Origin: Archivesica marissinica | Taxonomy: Eukaryota; Mollusca; Bivalvia; Venerida; Vesicomyidae | Assembly: GCA_014843695.1 (NCBI GenBank) | Contig: CM026386.1 | Coordinates: 16,703,489 to 16,767,488, forward strand | Reading direction: 5' to 3' | Length of the DNA: 64,000 nt | Shown: positions 25,001 through 32,904 of the stretch, one piece after another | Layout of the letters: each line of letters opens with the position of its first letter | Position numbering within the stretch: the stretch's first letter is position 1 | Translations under genes and position numbers: made by a program | Notes under the pieces: model-generated | Told to the model about the DNA's origin: nothing | The model's database searches: none | Seen by the model: only the letters and a program-made list of their open reading frames with translations

Positions 25001-27688
25001 TAAATAGTCAGCATCTACCTTTAGACACTTGAATAAATATTGTCCGATTGGCGCAGTGGTTAGCGCGCTCGTTTCTCACCAATGCGACCCGGGTTCGATC
25101 CTCGGATCGGGAAGTATGTGAGATGGTACGGTGGTCACCAGATCGGACAGGTGGGTTTTCTCTGGGTAGTCCGGTTTCCTCCCACACGAATGACCACATT
25201 TACGCTTTCATCTAAACGAGAGTGATTAATATAAGTTGTTAGAACTTGATTCGCAATCGTTGTAAAATAAAAAAAGTTTAAACTTTTTTTTAATAAATAA
25301 TATACGAGTTCTCGAGACGAGTTCTCAAGATAAATAATGCAATTTCGCCGTTTCTTTTTGCAGATGCGATGAATGATGCTGTCCGTAATAAGTTTCAGGA
25401 CCCGGCCCAGAGGATATACGCGGACAGTCTGCGTAAGAAGTTGCAGAATGGCGGTTTGGCAATGAACGGCATTAATGGGACGATAGCTAATGGCCATATA
25501 CATCGTAATTATCATAACATGAACATTAATGTGAATCCATTGTCCGAGTTAGAGAATGTGAACTCGACTGATGGATGTAATCACTATTCTGTAAGTAGTT
25601 TCTTTCCATGCTTGAATGTTTTGGTATCGTGTGGGTTATATATAAGTTTGTTATACGTTGATTGTTCCTGACAGGGAACTTGTAATATATATATATTTAT
25701 GTGTGGTCTTCTACATCCTAAGAGATGACCTCATGGTCCTCTACATCCTAAGAGATGACCTCATCGTCCTCTACATCCTAAGAGATGACCTCATGGTCTT
25801 CTACATCCTAAGAGATGACCTCATGGTCCTCTACATCCTAAGAGATGACCTCATCGTCCTCTACATCCTAAGAGATGACCTCATGGTCTTCTACATCCTA
25901 AGAGATGACCTCATCGTCCTCTACATCCTAAGAGATGACCTCATGGTCCTCTACATCCTAAGAGATGACCTCATGGTCCTCTACATCCTAAGAGATGACC
26001 TCATCGTCCTCTACATCCTAAGAGATGACCTCATGGTCCTCTACATCCTAAGAGATGACCTCATGGTTCTCTACATCCTAAGAGATGACCTCATCTTCCT
26101 CTACATCCTAAGAGATGACCTCATGGTCCTCTACATCCTAAGAGATGACCTCATGGTCCTCTACATCCTAAGAGATGACCTCATCATCCTCTACATCCTA
26201 AGAGATGACCTCATCATCCTCTACATCCTAAGAGATGACCTCATGTATATACAAGTTTGTTATACGTTGATTGTTCCGAACAGGTGTGTGTTTTACGTTT
26301 ATTTATCGTCGCTACCGGTTGCCCATATGAGCGACGCCTCCTGAAGTCATTTTAGATTTTTGGAGGATAGTGCAATGATACAGACAGAGACCCAGTCCAG
26401 AGTCTCCTCTGGTTCTTTTATGTGCACAGTGTAAAGCACCGACACGAGGCACTTGTTTAGTATTTTGTGATCACTGATTATGCTAGAGCCCGGATTCCAA
26501 CCCTGGCATGTATCGTCACACCCCGACGAGGTTCGAACCTTTGACCTCCCGCTCCGTCGAACCACCTATCTGCAGACGCCTTAACCACTAGGTCACGGCT
26601 GCGATTAATTATAATTCTGGAATAATATTGTCTGTGTATTTAATCGTAAAATGTTTTTGTTTCAGTCCACGACGTTTCATTCAAATGGGACCCTCCCCTC
26701 CCATCATCGGACGAGTGACAATAATTGCAATAACATTAACCAATCAAAAAGCCTGCAGAATTCACTGCAACATTTAAACCATCATAATAACCCTGTTAAC
26801 GGGGATGGAGAGACTTTAGGCAGTGGGGAATCGATGGCAAACCCCCCATCGCCGATGTGTAACAATGTGCCAATTGGTCATAATAGTGATGCGCTGGATA
26901 GACGCTCTTTATCAAATAGGTCGTGTGACCACGGGTCATGTGATCCATGTGACAGTTCTTTATCTTATGATGATACGGGTGGTGTACATAGTAGTGGTCG
27001 TCATCGGAAACGCCGGCGGCGGAATAATTGTAAAGAACAAACAACGAAAGATCAAGCTACGAACACGGATCTAAGCAGCAATGGTAAGTGATATGTACAG
27101 CAAATTTATGTTCAAAGTTTAAAACTTTATTTATTTTACGATTGTGAAGTAAGTTCTAACAACTTATATTAATCACTCTAGTTGGCGCGGATGAAAGCGT
27201 AAATGTGGCCATTCATGTGGGAGGAAACCGGAGTACCCGGAGAAGACCCACCTGTCCGATCTGGAGACCACCGTACCATCTCACATACTTCCCTGTCCGA
27301 GGATCGAACCCGGGTTGCATTGGTGAGAAACGAGCGCGCTAATCGGACAGCTATTGATCTGCAATAAAATATGGTTAAATAAAAAAATAACTTCCAGACG
27401 GTCAGTGATGGTGCCCGAATGAAATCTTATGACAACATCGTCTAGCAAGAACGAATCTTACCAATGAACCATTTTGTTACTTCATCCAATATCTTTTATT
27501 CTGTGTTTTCAAGCATTACCAGTGACATGTTTCCGCTTTCATTTGTTTCAGACGGCACTATGGAGTTGTCGGAGAGTATCAAGGCAATATCGTCGTCGCA
27601 GGAATCTGGTCAGCTTGCTGATAATACTCGGACATTTACGACAAACTCTGAAAATCCTGTTTTAGTTTCGTGTTCTAACGTTGTATGA
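12867..27688 (+). CDS. ihog: Interference hedgehog (Ihog/Boi; CDON/BOC family) co-receptor, 3' twelve exons, gene-level span
   Basis: Type I membrane protein of the Hedgehog co-receptor family (known family role: binds Hedgehog and helps present it to Patched at the cell surface). The twelve coding exons below join with matching splice phases into one 816-codon frame ending in TGA at 27686-27688. Domain order is: Ig I-set (exons at 12867 and 13654), Ig I-set (15305 and 16406), a polybasic linker (17642), FNIII-1 (18748 and 21779), FNIII-2 (21779 and 22442), an acidic stalk plus one transmembrane helix (23667), and a Ser/Asn/His-rich cytoplasmic tail of about 250 residues. The first FNIII (LSDTSVMLNWTVPENEGLPI ... 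AVYTNNDN) is strongly reminiscent of Ihog FNIII-1, the Hedgehog- and heparin-binding domain in that family. Only two FNIII domains occur before the membrane, as in Ihog/Boi; vertebrate CDON and BOC have three. N-terminal Ig exons and the start codon are outside the window or hidden in the repeat-rich first 12.8 kb. Confidence 0.85.
13041..13290. other. Short intronic spacer
   Basis: Intron sequence between the exon at 12867 and the small repeat at 13293. No feature was recognised. Confidence 0.6.
13293..13545. repeat. Intronic minisatellite, about 21-bp unit, about 12 degenerate copies
   Basis: Repeated cacctgtcagtcaaggtca with point changes and small indels. Open frames in all three + frames across it are repeat by-products. 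Confidence 0.9.
13654..13773 (+). CDS. ihog: ihog exon: second half of Ig domain 1 of the window
   Basis: Acceptor gttgttacag|ga and donor atcag|gtataa; phase 1 in and out, 120 nt. It encodes the diagnostic I-set end, LYLDKVTLEDEGTYLCKANN, with the second Ig cysteine, then a linker to the next Ig domain. Confidence 0.88.
13817..14910. repeat. Intronic minisatellite, 51-bp unit, about 21 copies
   Basis: Unit of 51 bp containing agtatgagtgaatatcacca and ttgccattgggtaaatgtta. Because 51 is 3 x 17, one + frame and two - frames remain open for 316-354 codons at the same time. Simultaneous openness on both strands argues against coding. Confidence 0.96.
14915..15304 (+). repeat. Tandem array that copies the next exon's splice acceptor (47-bp unit)
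   Basis: About eight copies of a unit of about 47 bp containing gaccgctgatacag. The last four units read ttttacag followed by a(a/g)cgaccgctgatacag, which is identical or nearly so to the acceptor and first 17 nt of the exon at 15305. Earlier units are degenerate and some have lost the acceptor (for example gttaaaaaaacgaccgctg near 14974). The array abuts the exon directly. Confidence 0.9.
15305..15448 (+). CDS. ihog: ihog exon: first half of Ig domain 2 of the window
   Basis: Acceptor ttttacag|ag, donor ggag|gtaaga; phase 1 in and out, 144 nt. It encodes a linker (ERPLIQTVNP) and the first half of an I-set domain with Cys (LIELMCIVRGKPAP) and Trp (QITWYHNG). The acceptor used must be the last of several identical copies upstream, because only this one is followed by the full exon. 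Confidence 0.87.
15533..15775. mobile_element. MITE family A copy (TTAA / piggyBac-like)
   Basis: Full-length copy with ends TTAACCCTTTTCAACACCA and TGGTGTTGAATGGGTTAA. It lies in the intron between exons 15305 and 16406. Confidence 0.88.
16008..16097 (+). mobile_element. tRNA-derived SINE family 1, head fragment
   Basis: A tRNA-like head with an A-box-like gattagcgcagta and a B box ggttcgatcctcg, followed by the family's agtatgtgagatggtacgg. The head is diverged from the 25041 copy, and the body is cut off where the inverted copy begins. Confidence 0.8.
16104..16338 (-). mobile_element. tRNA-derived SINE family 1, near full length, reverse
   Basis: On the minus strand it reads head (agtccgattagcgcaga...), B box ggttcgatcctcgg, then the body with cggtttcctcccacacgaat and agtgattaatataagttgtt, ending in cgtaaa. 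With the preceding fragment it forms a tail-to-tail inverted pair. Confidence 0.85.
16406..16534 (+). CDS. ihog: ihog exon: second half of Ig domain 2 of the window
   Basis: Acceptor tgccttcag|at, donor attcag|gtgagt; phase 1 in and out, 129 nt. It encodes PVHQGIYQCFAENNAGISHS with the second Ig cysteine, then VNVDITNRDS. The last part of this exon with its donor is duplicated just downstream. Confidence 0.88.
16594..16710 (+). repeat. Direct duplication of the 3' end of exon 16406-16534 with its splice donor
   Basis: The segment about 16466-16590 (gagaataatgcgggta ... attcaggtgagtgcacgaat) is repeated at 16594-16710 with few changes. The copy holds about 68 nt of exon sequence and an intact ggtgagt donor, but no acceptor of its own was seen. 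It is probably a non-used decoy or an alternative donor. Confidence 0.92.
16884..17144. mobile_element. MITE family H copy (ends CAGGGATCATTCTAG / CTAGAATGAAC)
   Basis: Begins cagggatcattctagagggc and ends gacctagaatgaactctg, an imperfect inverted end. Copies or fragments occur at about 50367, 52434, 52752 (interrupted), 53455 and 55337. The open frame at 16870-17133 and its twin at 53498-53686 are this repeat, not a gene. Confidence 0.8.
17299..17563 (+). mobile_element. tRNA-derived SINE family 2
   Basis: Head with A box gtggtcgagtggttacgg and B box acgttcgagccccgct. The body contains aagttggcagtttct-type sequence (here aacgttggcag), ggttggtgcacccaagtact and ggaaaggtgttgttaggtaa, and the tail is a microsatellite-like ataatataacata. 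Related copies lie at 38213, 51931, 52280 and 57051. Confidence 0.88.
17642..17827 (+). CDS. ihog: ihog exon: polybasic linker between Ig and FNIII domains
   Basis: Acceptor tttgttcag|gt, donor atccag|gttggc (a weak donor); phase 1 in and out, 186 nt, frame-consistent with both neighbours. It encodes a Ser/Thr-rich start (two NxS/T sites) and then a strongly basic run (ESKRRRDPKRKSKRRRHRHK and onward). The charge suggests heparan sulphate binding, or proprotein-convertase cleavage at the RKSKRRR-type sites; both are inference. It has no known domain fold. Confidence 0.8.
17880..18560. repeat. Intronic minisatellite, about 53-bp unit, about 13 copies
   Basis: Unit contains tggaagtgcttccttgggag, ttaataccgttatatgggtt and a short TA-rich block. 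It begins about 50 bp after the preceding exon. Confidence 0.94.
18570..18716. repeat. Minisatellite, 28-bp unit, about 5 copies
   Basis: Unit ctaaattccccattgaggta followed by ccatggta, ending about 30 bp before the acceptor of the exon at 18748. Confidence 0.95.
18748..18960 (+). CDS. ihog: ihog exon: FNIII-1, first part
   Basis: Acceptor atctttcag|ta, donor aagcctc|gtaagt; phase 1 in and out, 213 nt. It encodes FNIII strands A to E: IPPNKPEVNQLSDTSVMLNW with the core Trp, the FFRVQYKRV strand, and the 'RTFEVRGLKP' strand before the conserved Tyr. This is the best family match in the gene. Confidence 0.9.
19018..21425. repeat. Intronic minisatellite, 18-bp unit, about 134 copies (2.4 kb)
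   Basis: Unit gtagagacattcaatgat, with variants ending cagcagt, aatggt, aaaggt and aacagt. It is open on the minus strand for up to 671 codons because 18 is divisible by 3. The variants are arranged in blocks, with Cag/Agg forms dominating from about 20380 onward. It fills most of the intron between the two FNIII-1 exons. Confidence 0.97.
21426..21735. mobile_element. Palindromic MITE family B, rearranged copy
   Basis: Contains the family core gcaaacaacatagatcctga with its complement gatctatgttgtttgctatt, and a second pair agcaaacagcatagag / ctctatgctgtttgcaaa. Other copies are at 28333-28581, 32337-32557, 35360-36164 and 36700-36866. The ends are not clean here. Confidence 0.75.
21779..21969 (+). 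CDS. ihog: ihog exon: end of FNIII-1 and start of FNIII-2
   Basis: Acceptor ttctgttcag|gg, donor tggcag|gtaaga; phase 1 in, phase 0 out, 191 nt. It encodes ATYKFRIAAVYTNNDNAHGP (the conserved Tyr strand of FNIII-1), a Pro/Lys linker (EAKPPKKAPNI) and the first strands of FNIII-2 ending at its core Trp (ALNVHWQ). Confidence 0.9.
22035..22441 (+). repeat. Tandem array that copies the next exon's splice acceptor (43-bp unit)
   Basis: Nine to ten near-identical 43-bp units of the form gtgaccttgacaccttatat, atctgtactttcag, cacaacgta. Each unit holds a strong acceptor (tctgtactttcag) followed by the first 24 nt of the exon at 22442. Only the last copy continues into the full exon (ctatagatgg instead of ttatatatct). 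Confidence 0.95.
22442..22664 (+). CDS. ihog: ihog exon: FNIII-2, main part
   Basis: Acceptor gtactttcag|cac, donor ctaaag|gtattt; phase 0 in, phase 1 out, 223 nt. It encodes PIDGFYIYYKPF, the NVTLLEP strand, LLPGTEYLIRMQSFNGAGNS with the conserved Tyr and Gly, and the end strand FSNEVVKKTK. It is the last extracellular domain. Confidence 0.9.
22690..22845. mobile_element. Palindromic repeat family C (ends ACAGTCAAACCTG)
   Basis: Starts acagtcaaacctgcgttag, and the two halves (attaagcagccacct / tggctgcttaag) are mutually complementary. The same family is in both arms of the 60.5-62.9 kb palindrome. Confidence 0.75.
22862..23160. mobile_element. Palindromic repeat family D, two adjacent copies
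   Basis: 22862-22940 is bounded by tacagtctacatccgttatg and its complement cataacggttgtagactgta. A second, longer diverged copy follows at 22957-23160 (ends tacagtctagatccgttatg / catagcggatgtagaatgta). A fragment recurs at 54788-54912. Confidence 0.8.
23667..23963 (+). CDS. ihog: ihog exon: juxtamembrane stalk and transmembrane helix
   Basis: Acceptor tataacag|gt, donor atgatga|gtaaga; phase 1 in and out, 297 nt. It encodes a Pro/Asn-rich stalk with an acidic stretch (YPDDEDEETN), then a hydrophobic helix of about 24 residues (MLYMILGIVLCVMMLLLILF..., about 23858-23935). That is followed by a basic stop-transfer sequence (KQRQQRRMM), giving type I topology. Confidence 0.9.
23995..24110 (-). 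mobile_element. SINE family 1 tail-like fragment
   Basis: Contains gagagtgattaatataagtt and an aagaacttgttttgcaatcg variant shared with the tail of the SINE copies at 25041 and 27124. The orientation was judged from that shared tail and is uncertain. Confidence 0.5.
24391..24904. mobile_element. MITE-like element of about 514 bp with inverted ends
   Basis: The left end tgtgtaccgtatattccccc is mirrored by the right end (ccggaaatatgcggtgcacaca, 24883-24904). Subterminal 'aagtcgatccc' repeats lie on the left and 'ggtcgacttata' on the right. There is no coding capacity, although short A+T-rich frames occur. It lies in the intron after the transmembrane exon. Confidence 0.75.
25041..25270 (+). 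mobile_element. tRNA-derived SINE family 1, full-length copy
   Basis: The best-preserved copy: A box gattggcgcagtggttagcg, B box gggttcgatcctcgg, body agtatgtgagatggtacggt, and tail agagtgattaatataagttg with gattcgcaatcgttgtaaaa. It is not called a tRNA gene because the cloverleaf is followed by a shared SINE body found at five or more loci. Confidence 0.9.
25364..25590 (+). CDS. ihog: ihog exon: cytoplasmic tail 1
   Basis: Acceptor ttttgcag|at, donor attct|gtaagt; phase 1 in, phase 0 out, 227 nt. It encodes the membrane-proximal tail: VRNKFQDPAQRIYADSLRKK, then an Asn/Gly/His-rich stretch. No catalytic domain is visible, as expected for this family. Confidence 0.85.
25690..26250. repeat. 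Intronic minisatellite, 30-bp unit, about 18 copies
   Basis: Unit ctacatcctaagagatgacc followed by tcatggtcct or tcatcgtcct. It is open in the + frame because the unit is divisible by 3. Confidence 0.97.
26279..26603 (-). mobile_element. tRNA-derived SINE family 4, near full length, reverse
   Basis: On the minus strand: head with A box tgacctagtggttaaggcg, B box aggttcgaacctcg, body with ctcgtgtcggtgctttacac and agaaccagaggagactctgg, and end gggcaaccggtagcgacgat followed by a short A-rich tail. Other copies are at 57470, 60900 and its mirror, and 63190. Confidence 0.87.
26666..27083 (+). CDS. ihog: ihog exon: cytoplasmic tail 2
   Basis: Acceptor ttgtttcag|tcc, donor caatg|gtaagt; phase 0 in, phase 1 out, 418 nt. 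It encodes a Ser/Asn/His-rich disordered region with a Cys cluster (CDHGSCDPCDSSLSYDD) and a basic patch (GRHRKRRRRNN). No domain was recognised. Confidence 0.85.
27124..27352 (-). mobile_element. tRNA-derived SINE family 1, reverse
   Basis: The minus-strand copy shows B box gggttcgatcctcggac, cggtttcctcccacatgaat and the family tail near 27124-27180. It lies in the last intron of ihog. Confidence 0.87.
27552..27688 (+). CDS. ihog: ihog last coding exon and stop
   Basis: Acceptor tttgtttcag|ac; phase 1 in, ends with TGA at 27686-27688. It encodes about 45 residues, Ser/Asn/Thr rich, ending VSCSNVV. The last residues are not a class I PDZ ligand. Confidence 0.85.
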
Positions 27689-28332
27689 CCGCGGCTGTAC
27701 AGACGTTCTACCTACTTAAATCTGCAATATTTTAATTCACCTGAGATTCTAACGAGAAATTTGACTTTTTCAAGAATGGCTTTCTTCTTGAAGGATTTAT
27801 GCAATGGTGTTGTGCATTGAGTTTTGCAAATCCCTCAGGAATAGTTTTTTCAAGAATTCGGAGAGAGAAAAAAAACTTAAGAAATGCATTCTGTGCATCA
27901 AGTAAATTATTCAGCAGAAAATGGACTGCTGCATTCTGATTGGTGCTTAATCATGTGATAATGTTTAATACCAAATAATGCAATTAATGTTGACACAAAA
28001 ACGTGTATAACTGAATAGAGCACTATTGGTTATAGCGTGGCGGGGGTAGGTCAAATATAGTGCCAGTGAACATATCCACTATGAAAGGAAGACAAGATTA
28101 CCAGAGGAACAGCTAATTGGATTATTTAACGGGTTTTTTTTCTTCAATGGTGTACATCTTAAAATTGAGGGGTTAAAGCCCAGTGGGTCATAATGGTTGT
28201 TTATTGTCAAACATGCTTGTGACTTTCTGACTCTTAAAGGTAACATAATGAATTCCACTTCAGCATCTTGGAGCACAAGTTTCATATAAGCTCTGTATTT
28301 GTGATATTTCTGCACGAGTTATGGCTGCTCTT
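27689..28332. other. Probable ihog 3' UTR and downstream sequence
   Basis: A+T-rich sequence directly after the stop codon. I could not place a polyadenylation signal with confidence. A minus-strand frame at 28079-28315 has no recognisable domain. Confidence 0.45.
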
Positions 28333-28581
28333 TTAACCCATTTCATTATGGATACCGTTCAAACAGTATTTGCAAAGAACATAGAGCCAGATCAGCCGCC
28401 ACGGAACATGCCGTCTCATCAGGCTCTATGATGTGTTTGCTATTCAGATTATCTTGCTAAGACACTTGGCTATGTAGCAAACAACATAGATCCTGATCAG
28501 CACACAGCGTCGCGCTGCAGCTGATCTGGATCTATGTTGTTTGCAAAAGCCTTTAAATGTATCCAGAATGAAATGGGTTAA
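28333..28581. mobile_element. Palindromic MITE family B, full length (TTAA ends)
   Basis: Ends TTAACCCATTTCATTATGGA and the near-complement TCCAGAATGAAATGGGTTAA. Inside are two inverted pairs around catagagccagatca and gcaaacaacatagatcctga. The TTAA flank resembles family A, so a piggyBac-like origin is likely. Confidence 0.82.
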
Positions 28582-29005
28582 CGATATTGTAAACCAGGAG
28601 CCATCTTCAACTCATTTTGGAGCATAACTTTGTATTCAAGTTATTTAATTAGGTATTTTAATACAAAATATTGTGCTTACAAAAATTCTTACCACCTTGA
28701 CATAATATATCTATCTTCAAATTGAAAAACATAGTATTGATGATATCACATGTACCGTACATACTCGCCTATAAGACAAGATCTTTACCACCAGATTATG
28801 GCTTCAACGTGGCTTCCCAATCTTATAAGCTTCGTTTTTTAAAAATTTGTTAAATGGTGTCCATAATTATGTTTTAGAAAAGAAACCATTCCGACGCTTT
28901 TTCTTCAACTTGCACTGTCTGGCCAAACGTGCATTTATACTTGTGTCCATTTTATCAACCTGTCTAATATGTGAGTGCATGCCAAAACCTGCAGTTTTCA
29001 GGAAC
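28582..29005. other. Non-coding spacer, nothing recognised
   Basis: A+T-rich unique sequence. The short open frame at 28847-29032 runs into the next array. Confidence 0.5.
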
Positions 29006-29306
29006 ATAGTAAGGGAGGGGGTCAACTCATAGGCTTAGGAACACAGTATGGGGGAGGGGGTCAACTCATAGGCTTAGGAACAAAGTATGGGGAGGGGGTC
29101 GTCTCAAAGGCTTAGGAACAAAGTATGGGGGAGGGGGTCGTCTCAAAGGCTTAGGAACAAAGTATGGGGGAGGGGGTCATCTCAAAGGCTTAGGAACAAA
29201 GTATGGGGGAGGGGGTCGTCTCATAGGCTTAGGAACAAAGTACGGGGAGGCGGTCGTCTCAAAGGCTTAGGAACAAAGTATGGGGGAGGGGGTCGTCTCA
29301 AAGGCG
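29006..29306. repeat. G-rich minisatellite, about 39-bp unit, about 7 copies
   Basis: Unit contains tatgggggagggggtcgtct and caaaggcttaggaacaaag. Each unit has G runs of 4 to 6, so the G-rich strand might form quadruplexes (inference). Confidence 0.93.
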
Positions 29307-30945
29307 AGTATGGACGGCATTTTAAAGTGTTGTTGCATGCAGAAAGTGTTGTGTTTAATATTATACGGGCAAAGTAACACTTTAGCATTGAGCATAAGAT
29401 GATATTTTATTCTCCAAGTTGCTGGTGTGTAACTTATATGTGTAGTATTTATGAACTATATACCAAAGATGGCATTCTACATAATAGCAAGTCAGGGTTC
29501 CCGCTGTCGGTCACCAATGGCGACAACAAACAAATACTGGCACTAAATGTTGTGAATTGGCGAAAATATTTGGCACAATTGTTTGTTTTTTTTGGGTCAA
29601 ATATATTGGCTTTTAGTTGGCTCCAAGTTTTTTCAAATTAATTCCAGTTTTTTTCAAATGGCGTCACAAGTGACGGAGACAAACATTGAGACAGTGGGAA
29701 CCCTGCAAGTACCGTAAATCAAACCTGCATTATATATGTTGTCGTAAGTTTACTTGTGTGGATTTTGAGACGCTCTAAAACAATGAAATGTTCAAATTAT
29801 TATATATGGTAATAGTCTCTTACTGATGTTCCGTGACAGATGAACTTTTGCAATGGTGTGTACGGTAATTAATATCTTTAAAATATAGGTGATCGTGCAA
29901 CGGTTTTGTCATATAAAAATCATTCGCAAGATGCTAAATACACCGGAAAACGTACAAATATCTATTTAACGAGGGAAAATTTAGTTAGATCAGGCCCGTA
30001 GTCACACTGAGGCACACCGAGACAGTTTCCTCGGTTAAAATTTCCAAAGCAAAAAAAAAAAAAAGGAAAAATTAAATGAAAATGTTGATCTGAAAGGTCA
30101 GTACATAATTATGCGTCTAAACTCATTAAATCAGAAAATGCAGGAAATCGCCTCTATACCCCAACAATTTTAAGGGGGGAACATGCCCCCGAACCCCTAG
30201 ATTGCCTCGGTTGATAATTGCTTCTGGCTACGGTCCTGTTGATGAACAACATAAATAAGAGAGCAGCTTGATTTAACACGCTTCTGTAAAAAGAACACTG
30301 GAAGTTATTGCTTTGTAGATTCGGTTATATCCATAAATTAATTTCAGTCATCATGAATGAATGAGAGGTGTGGATTTAAATGTTTTGCCGAATGACACCA
30401 CCCTGTGGTTCTTGCGGTTCTCTAGCTCACAACTCCTCGGTTATGAGGTGAACACCATATCCATGACACTACAGATGCTCCCAATATCATGACCATGGCT
30501 GGTGATGCAACTGTATTAACCTCACCCTTTTCCCTCGTAGAAGCACCTCTTGATGCCATTACCAATACCACATACATTGACACTGTAGTAGCCACACCAA
30601 TGTTCATAATAAAGGCCAGATTCTCATGTAGTCCCAGTAAAGTCTATGGAGGAGGGATAGATATGGCGACTACTTATCCACTGCATGATAGCTAAATGGC
30701 TGTCGTTTGCTTGGAGATACAGCAATCCCAGCATGCAATGGGTTAAATAACTAGTACTTTTTCACACACACAAAATACCGGTACATTATTCCATTATAGT
30801 GTCGTTTTAAATTGTGAGTGAATAGTTTGTGGATATAACCAGATCTGCTGTTATCGGTGTTTGTACGCCATAAATTTGTGAAATCCTTATTTCTGACTGT
30901 TTCTGAAGAAAAATACATCTGTGCTACGCATGTGTGACCGTTAGG
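29307..30945. other. Intergenic sequence without a supported gene
   Basis: About 1.6 kb. 29490-29620 shares a dispersed repeat (cccgctgtcggtcaccaatg ... ggcgaaaatatttggca) with the reverse strand of about 44060-44175 and with 54665-54735. An A13-16 run lies at about 30050. A 68-codon frame at 30489-30695 overlaps another on the opposite strand and shows no known domain. Confidence 0.5.
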
Positions 30946-30952
30946 TGGTAGA

Positions 30953-31925
30953 CTGATCATATGTTGTGTATACATGTGTGTGACACACTGATCATATGTT
31001 GTGTATACATGTGTGTGACACACTGATCATATGTTGTGTATACATGTGTGTGACACACTGATTATATGTTGTGTATACATGTGTGTGACACACTGATCAT
31101 GTTGTGTATACATGTGTGACACACTGATCACATGTTGTGTATACATGTGTGTGACACACTGATCATATGTTGTGTATACATGTGTGTGACACACTGATCA
31201 TATGTTGTGTATACATGTGTGTGACACACTGATCATATATTGTGTATACATGTGTGTGACACACTGATCATGTTGTGTATACATGTGTGACACACTGATC
31301 ATATGTTGTGTATACATGTGTGTGACACACTGATCATATGTTGTGTATACATGTGTGTGACACACTGATCATATGTTGTGTATACATGTGTGTGACACAC
31401 TGATCATATGTTGTGTATACATGTGTGTGACACTGATCATATGTTGTGTATACATGTGTGTGACACTTATCATATGTTGTGTATACATGTGTGTGACACA
31501 CTGATCATATGTTGTGTATACATGTGTGTGACACTGATCATATGTTGTGTATACATGTGTGTGACACACTGATCATATGTTGTGTATACATGTGTGTGAC
31601 ACACTGATCATATGTTGTGTATACATGTGTGACACACTGATCATATGTTGTGTATACATGTGTGTGACACACTGATCATATGTTGTGTATACATGTGTGT
31701 GACACACTGATCATATGTTGTGTATACATGTGTGTGACACACTGATCATATGTTGTGTATACATGTGTGTGACACTTATCATATGTTGTGTATACATGTG
31801 TGTGACACACTGATCATATGTTGTGTATACATGTGTGTGACACACTGATCATATGTTGTGTATACACGTGTGTGACACACTAATCATGTTGTGTATACGT
31901 GTGTGACACACTGATCATATGTTGG
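30953..31925. repeat. Minisatellite, 35-bp unit, about 28 copies
   Basis: Unit gtgtatacatgtgtgtgaca followed by cactgatcatatgtt. It is rich in alternating TG/CA and in short palindromes (tgtatacatg, tgatca). Some units lack ac or tat. Confidence 0.96.
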
Positions 31926-32217
31926 TGGTTTGCCTATGCACTTCACTCATGTGTAGCATCATGTATATTTCATAGAGATACATGTATATTTCTATGAGAT
32001 ACATGCATATTTCGTGACTTAATTATGTTAAAAAATTGAGGTATTGTAAACTTGAATTTGTATTTGTGTATTAGATTTATGTGCTAAAGTAGAACACTGA
32101 TTCCATTACCAAGGCTAGTTTATGAACGTGAATACTAAAACCAAACCTTGTCTTATAAGTAACAAAGTAACTGATATGGACTGGTCCATGATATTTCGTT
32201 TATACAAATTTATTTTT

Positions 32218-32316
32218 AAATGCCTTGCCTAAGGACACAATCGTAAAGGCTACAGCTGGGCCGCGAACATTGGGCCTTTGGCATCTGAAGTGAACGTGCT
32301 GCACGACTTCCGTGAT
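32218..32316 (-). mobile_element. SINE family 3 fragment
   Basis: Shares atgccttgcctaaggacaca and ggctacagctgggc with the copies at 12600 and 56530. Only part of the body and the degenerate head remain. Confidence 0.65.
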
Positions 32317-32336
32317 GATATATTTAGACCTTATCA

Positions 32337-32557
32337 ATGCCACTCATCCCTTTGCACGCTAGCGGCGGATAAATTCACTTCTGCAAACAGCATAGAGCCA
32401 GACTCTATTCTGTTTGCTATTCGGAGAGTGGAGCTAAAACACTTGGCTGAATAGCAAACAACATAGATCCTGATCAGACGTGGCACTACGCCGCAGCTGA
32501 TCTGGATCTATGTTGTTTGCAAATCTGATTTTATTTACCCAGCAGTAAACAGGTTAA
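32337..32557. mobile_element. Palindromic MITE family B, diverged copy
   Basis: Contains tagcaaacaacatagatcct, the mirrored gatctatgttgtttgcaaat, and the agagtggagctaaaacactt spacer. The right end is ggttaa; the left end has decayed. Confidence 0.75.
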
Positions 32558-32904
32558 TACAATAGTTTTAAGTCACCCATATTGATATGACATGCATATA
32601 TATGGTCCGGTCCACTTATGATCAGGGCCTGTCCATTTTCAGAGGGACAAGCCCTGGGCCTGTCTGTTAAAAATATTTTCCGTTAAAAATATTTTCCGTG
32701 AGCACTGAGTTAGGCGAATAATAAATTGAGGGTTCCTTGGCTTTGAAATCAGTTTGTACATTGGCGAAATAAGGGTAAAGTTGCATAAAGCAACCTGGGT
32801 ATTTGCTGATTATTCATATATGCTATAACGAGAAATCATTTTGAGTTACTGTTATTCATTAAATTATATATTGTAATCATACATTGTTTTAGCCCTAGTA
32901 CCTG

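Larger units (their letters stand above)
31926..32900. other. Intergenic sequence with repeat fragments
   Basis: Contains a SINE-3 fragment (about 32218-32316) and a MITE B copy (32337-32557). The remainder shows nothing I can identify. Confidence 0.5.

Noticed and set aside
25041..25112. Candidate tRNA gene
   Set aside because: A and B boxes are present, but the same head with the same downstream body occurs at five or more loci, so it is a SINE head.
25658..26344. 228-codon open frame (YILRDDL repeat)
   Set aside because: 30-bp minisatellite inside an ihog intron.
27640..27688. PDZ-binding C-terminus on ihog
   Set aside because: The protein ends SNVV; the residue at position -2 is Asn, so the class I consensus is not met.
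30489..30695. 68-codon frame overlapping a 61-codon frame on the other strand
   Set aside because: No splice sites in a consistent position, no recognisable domain, no neighbouring exons.
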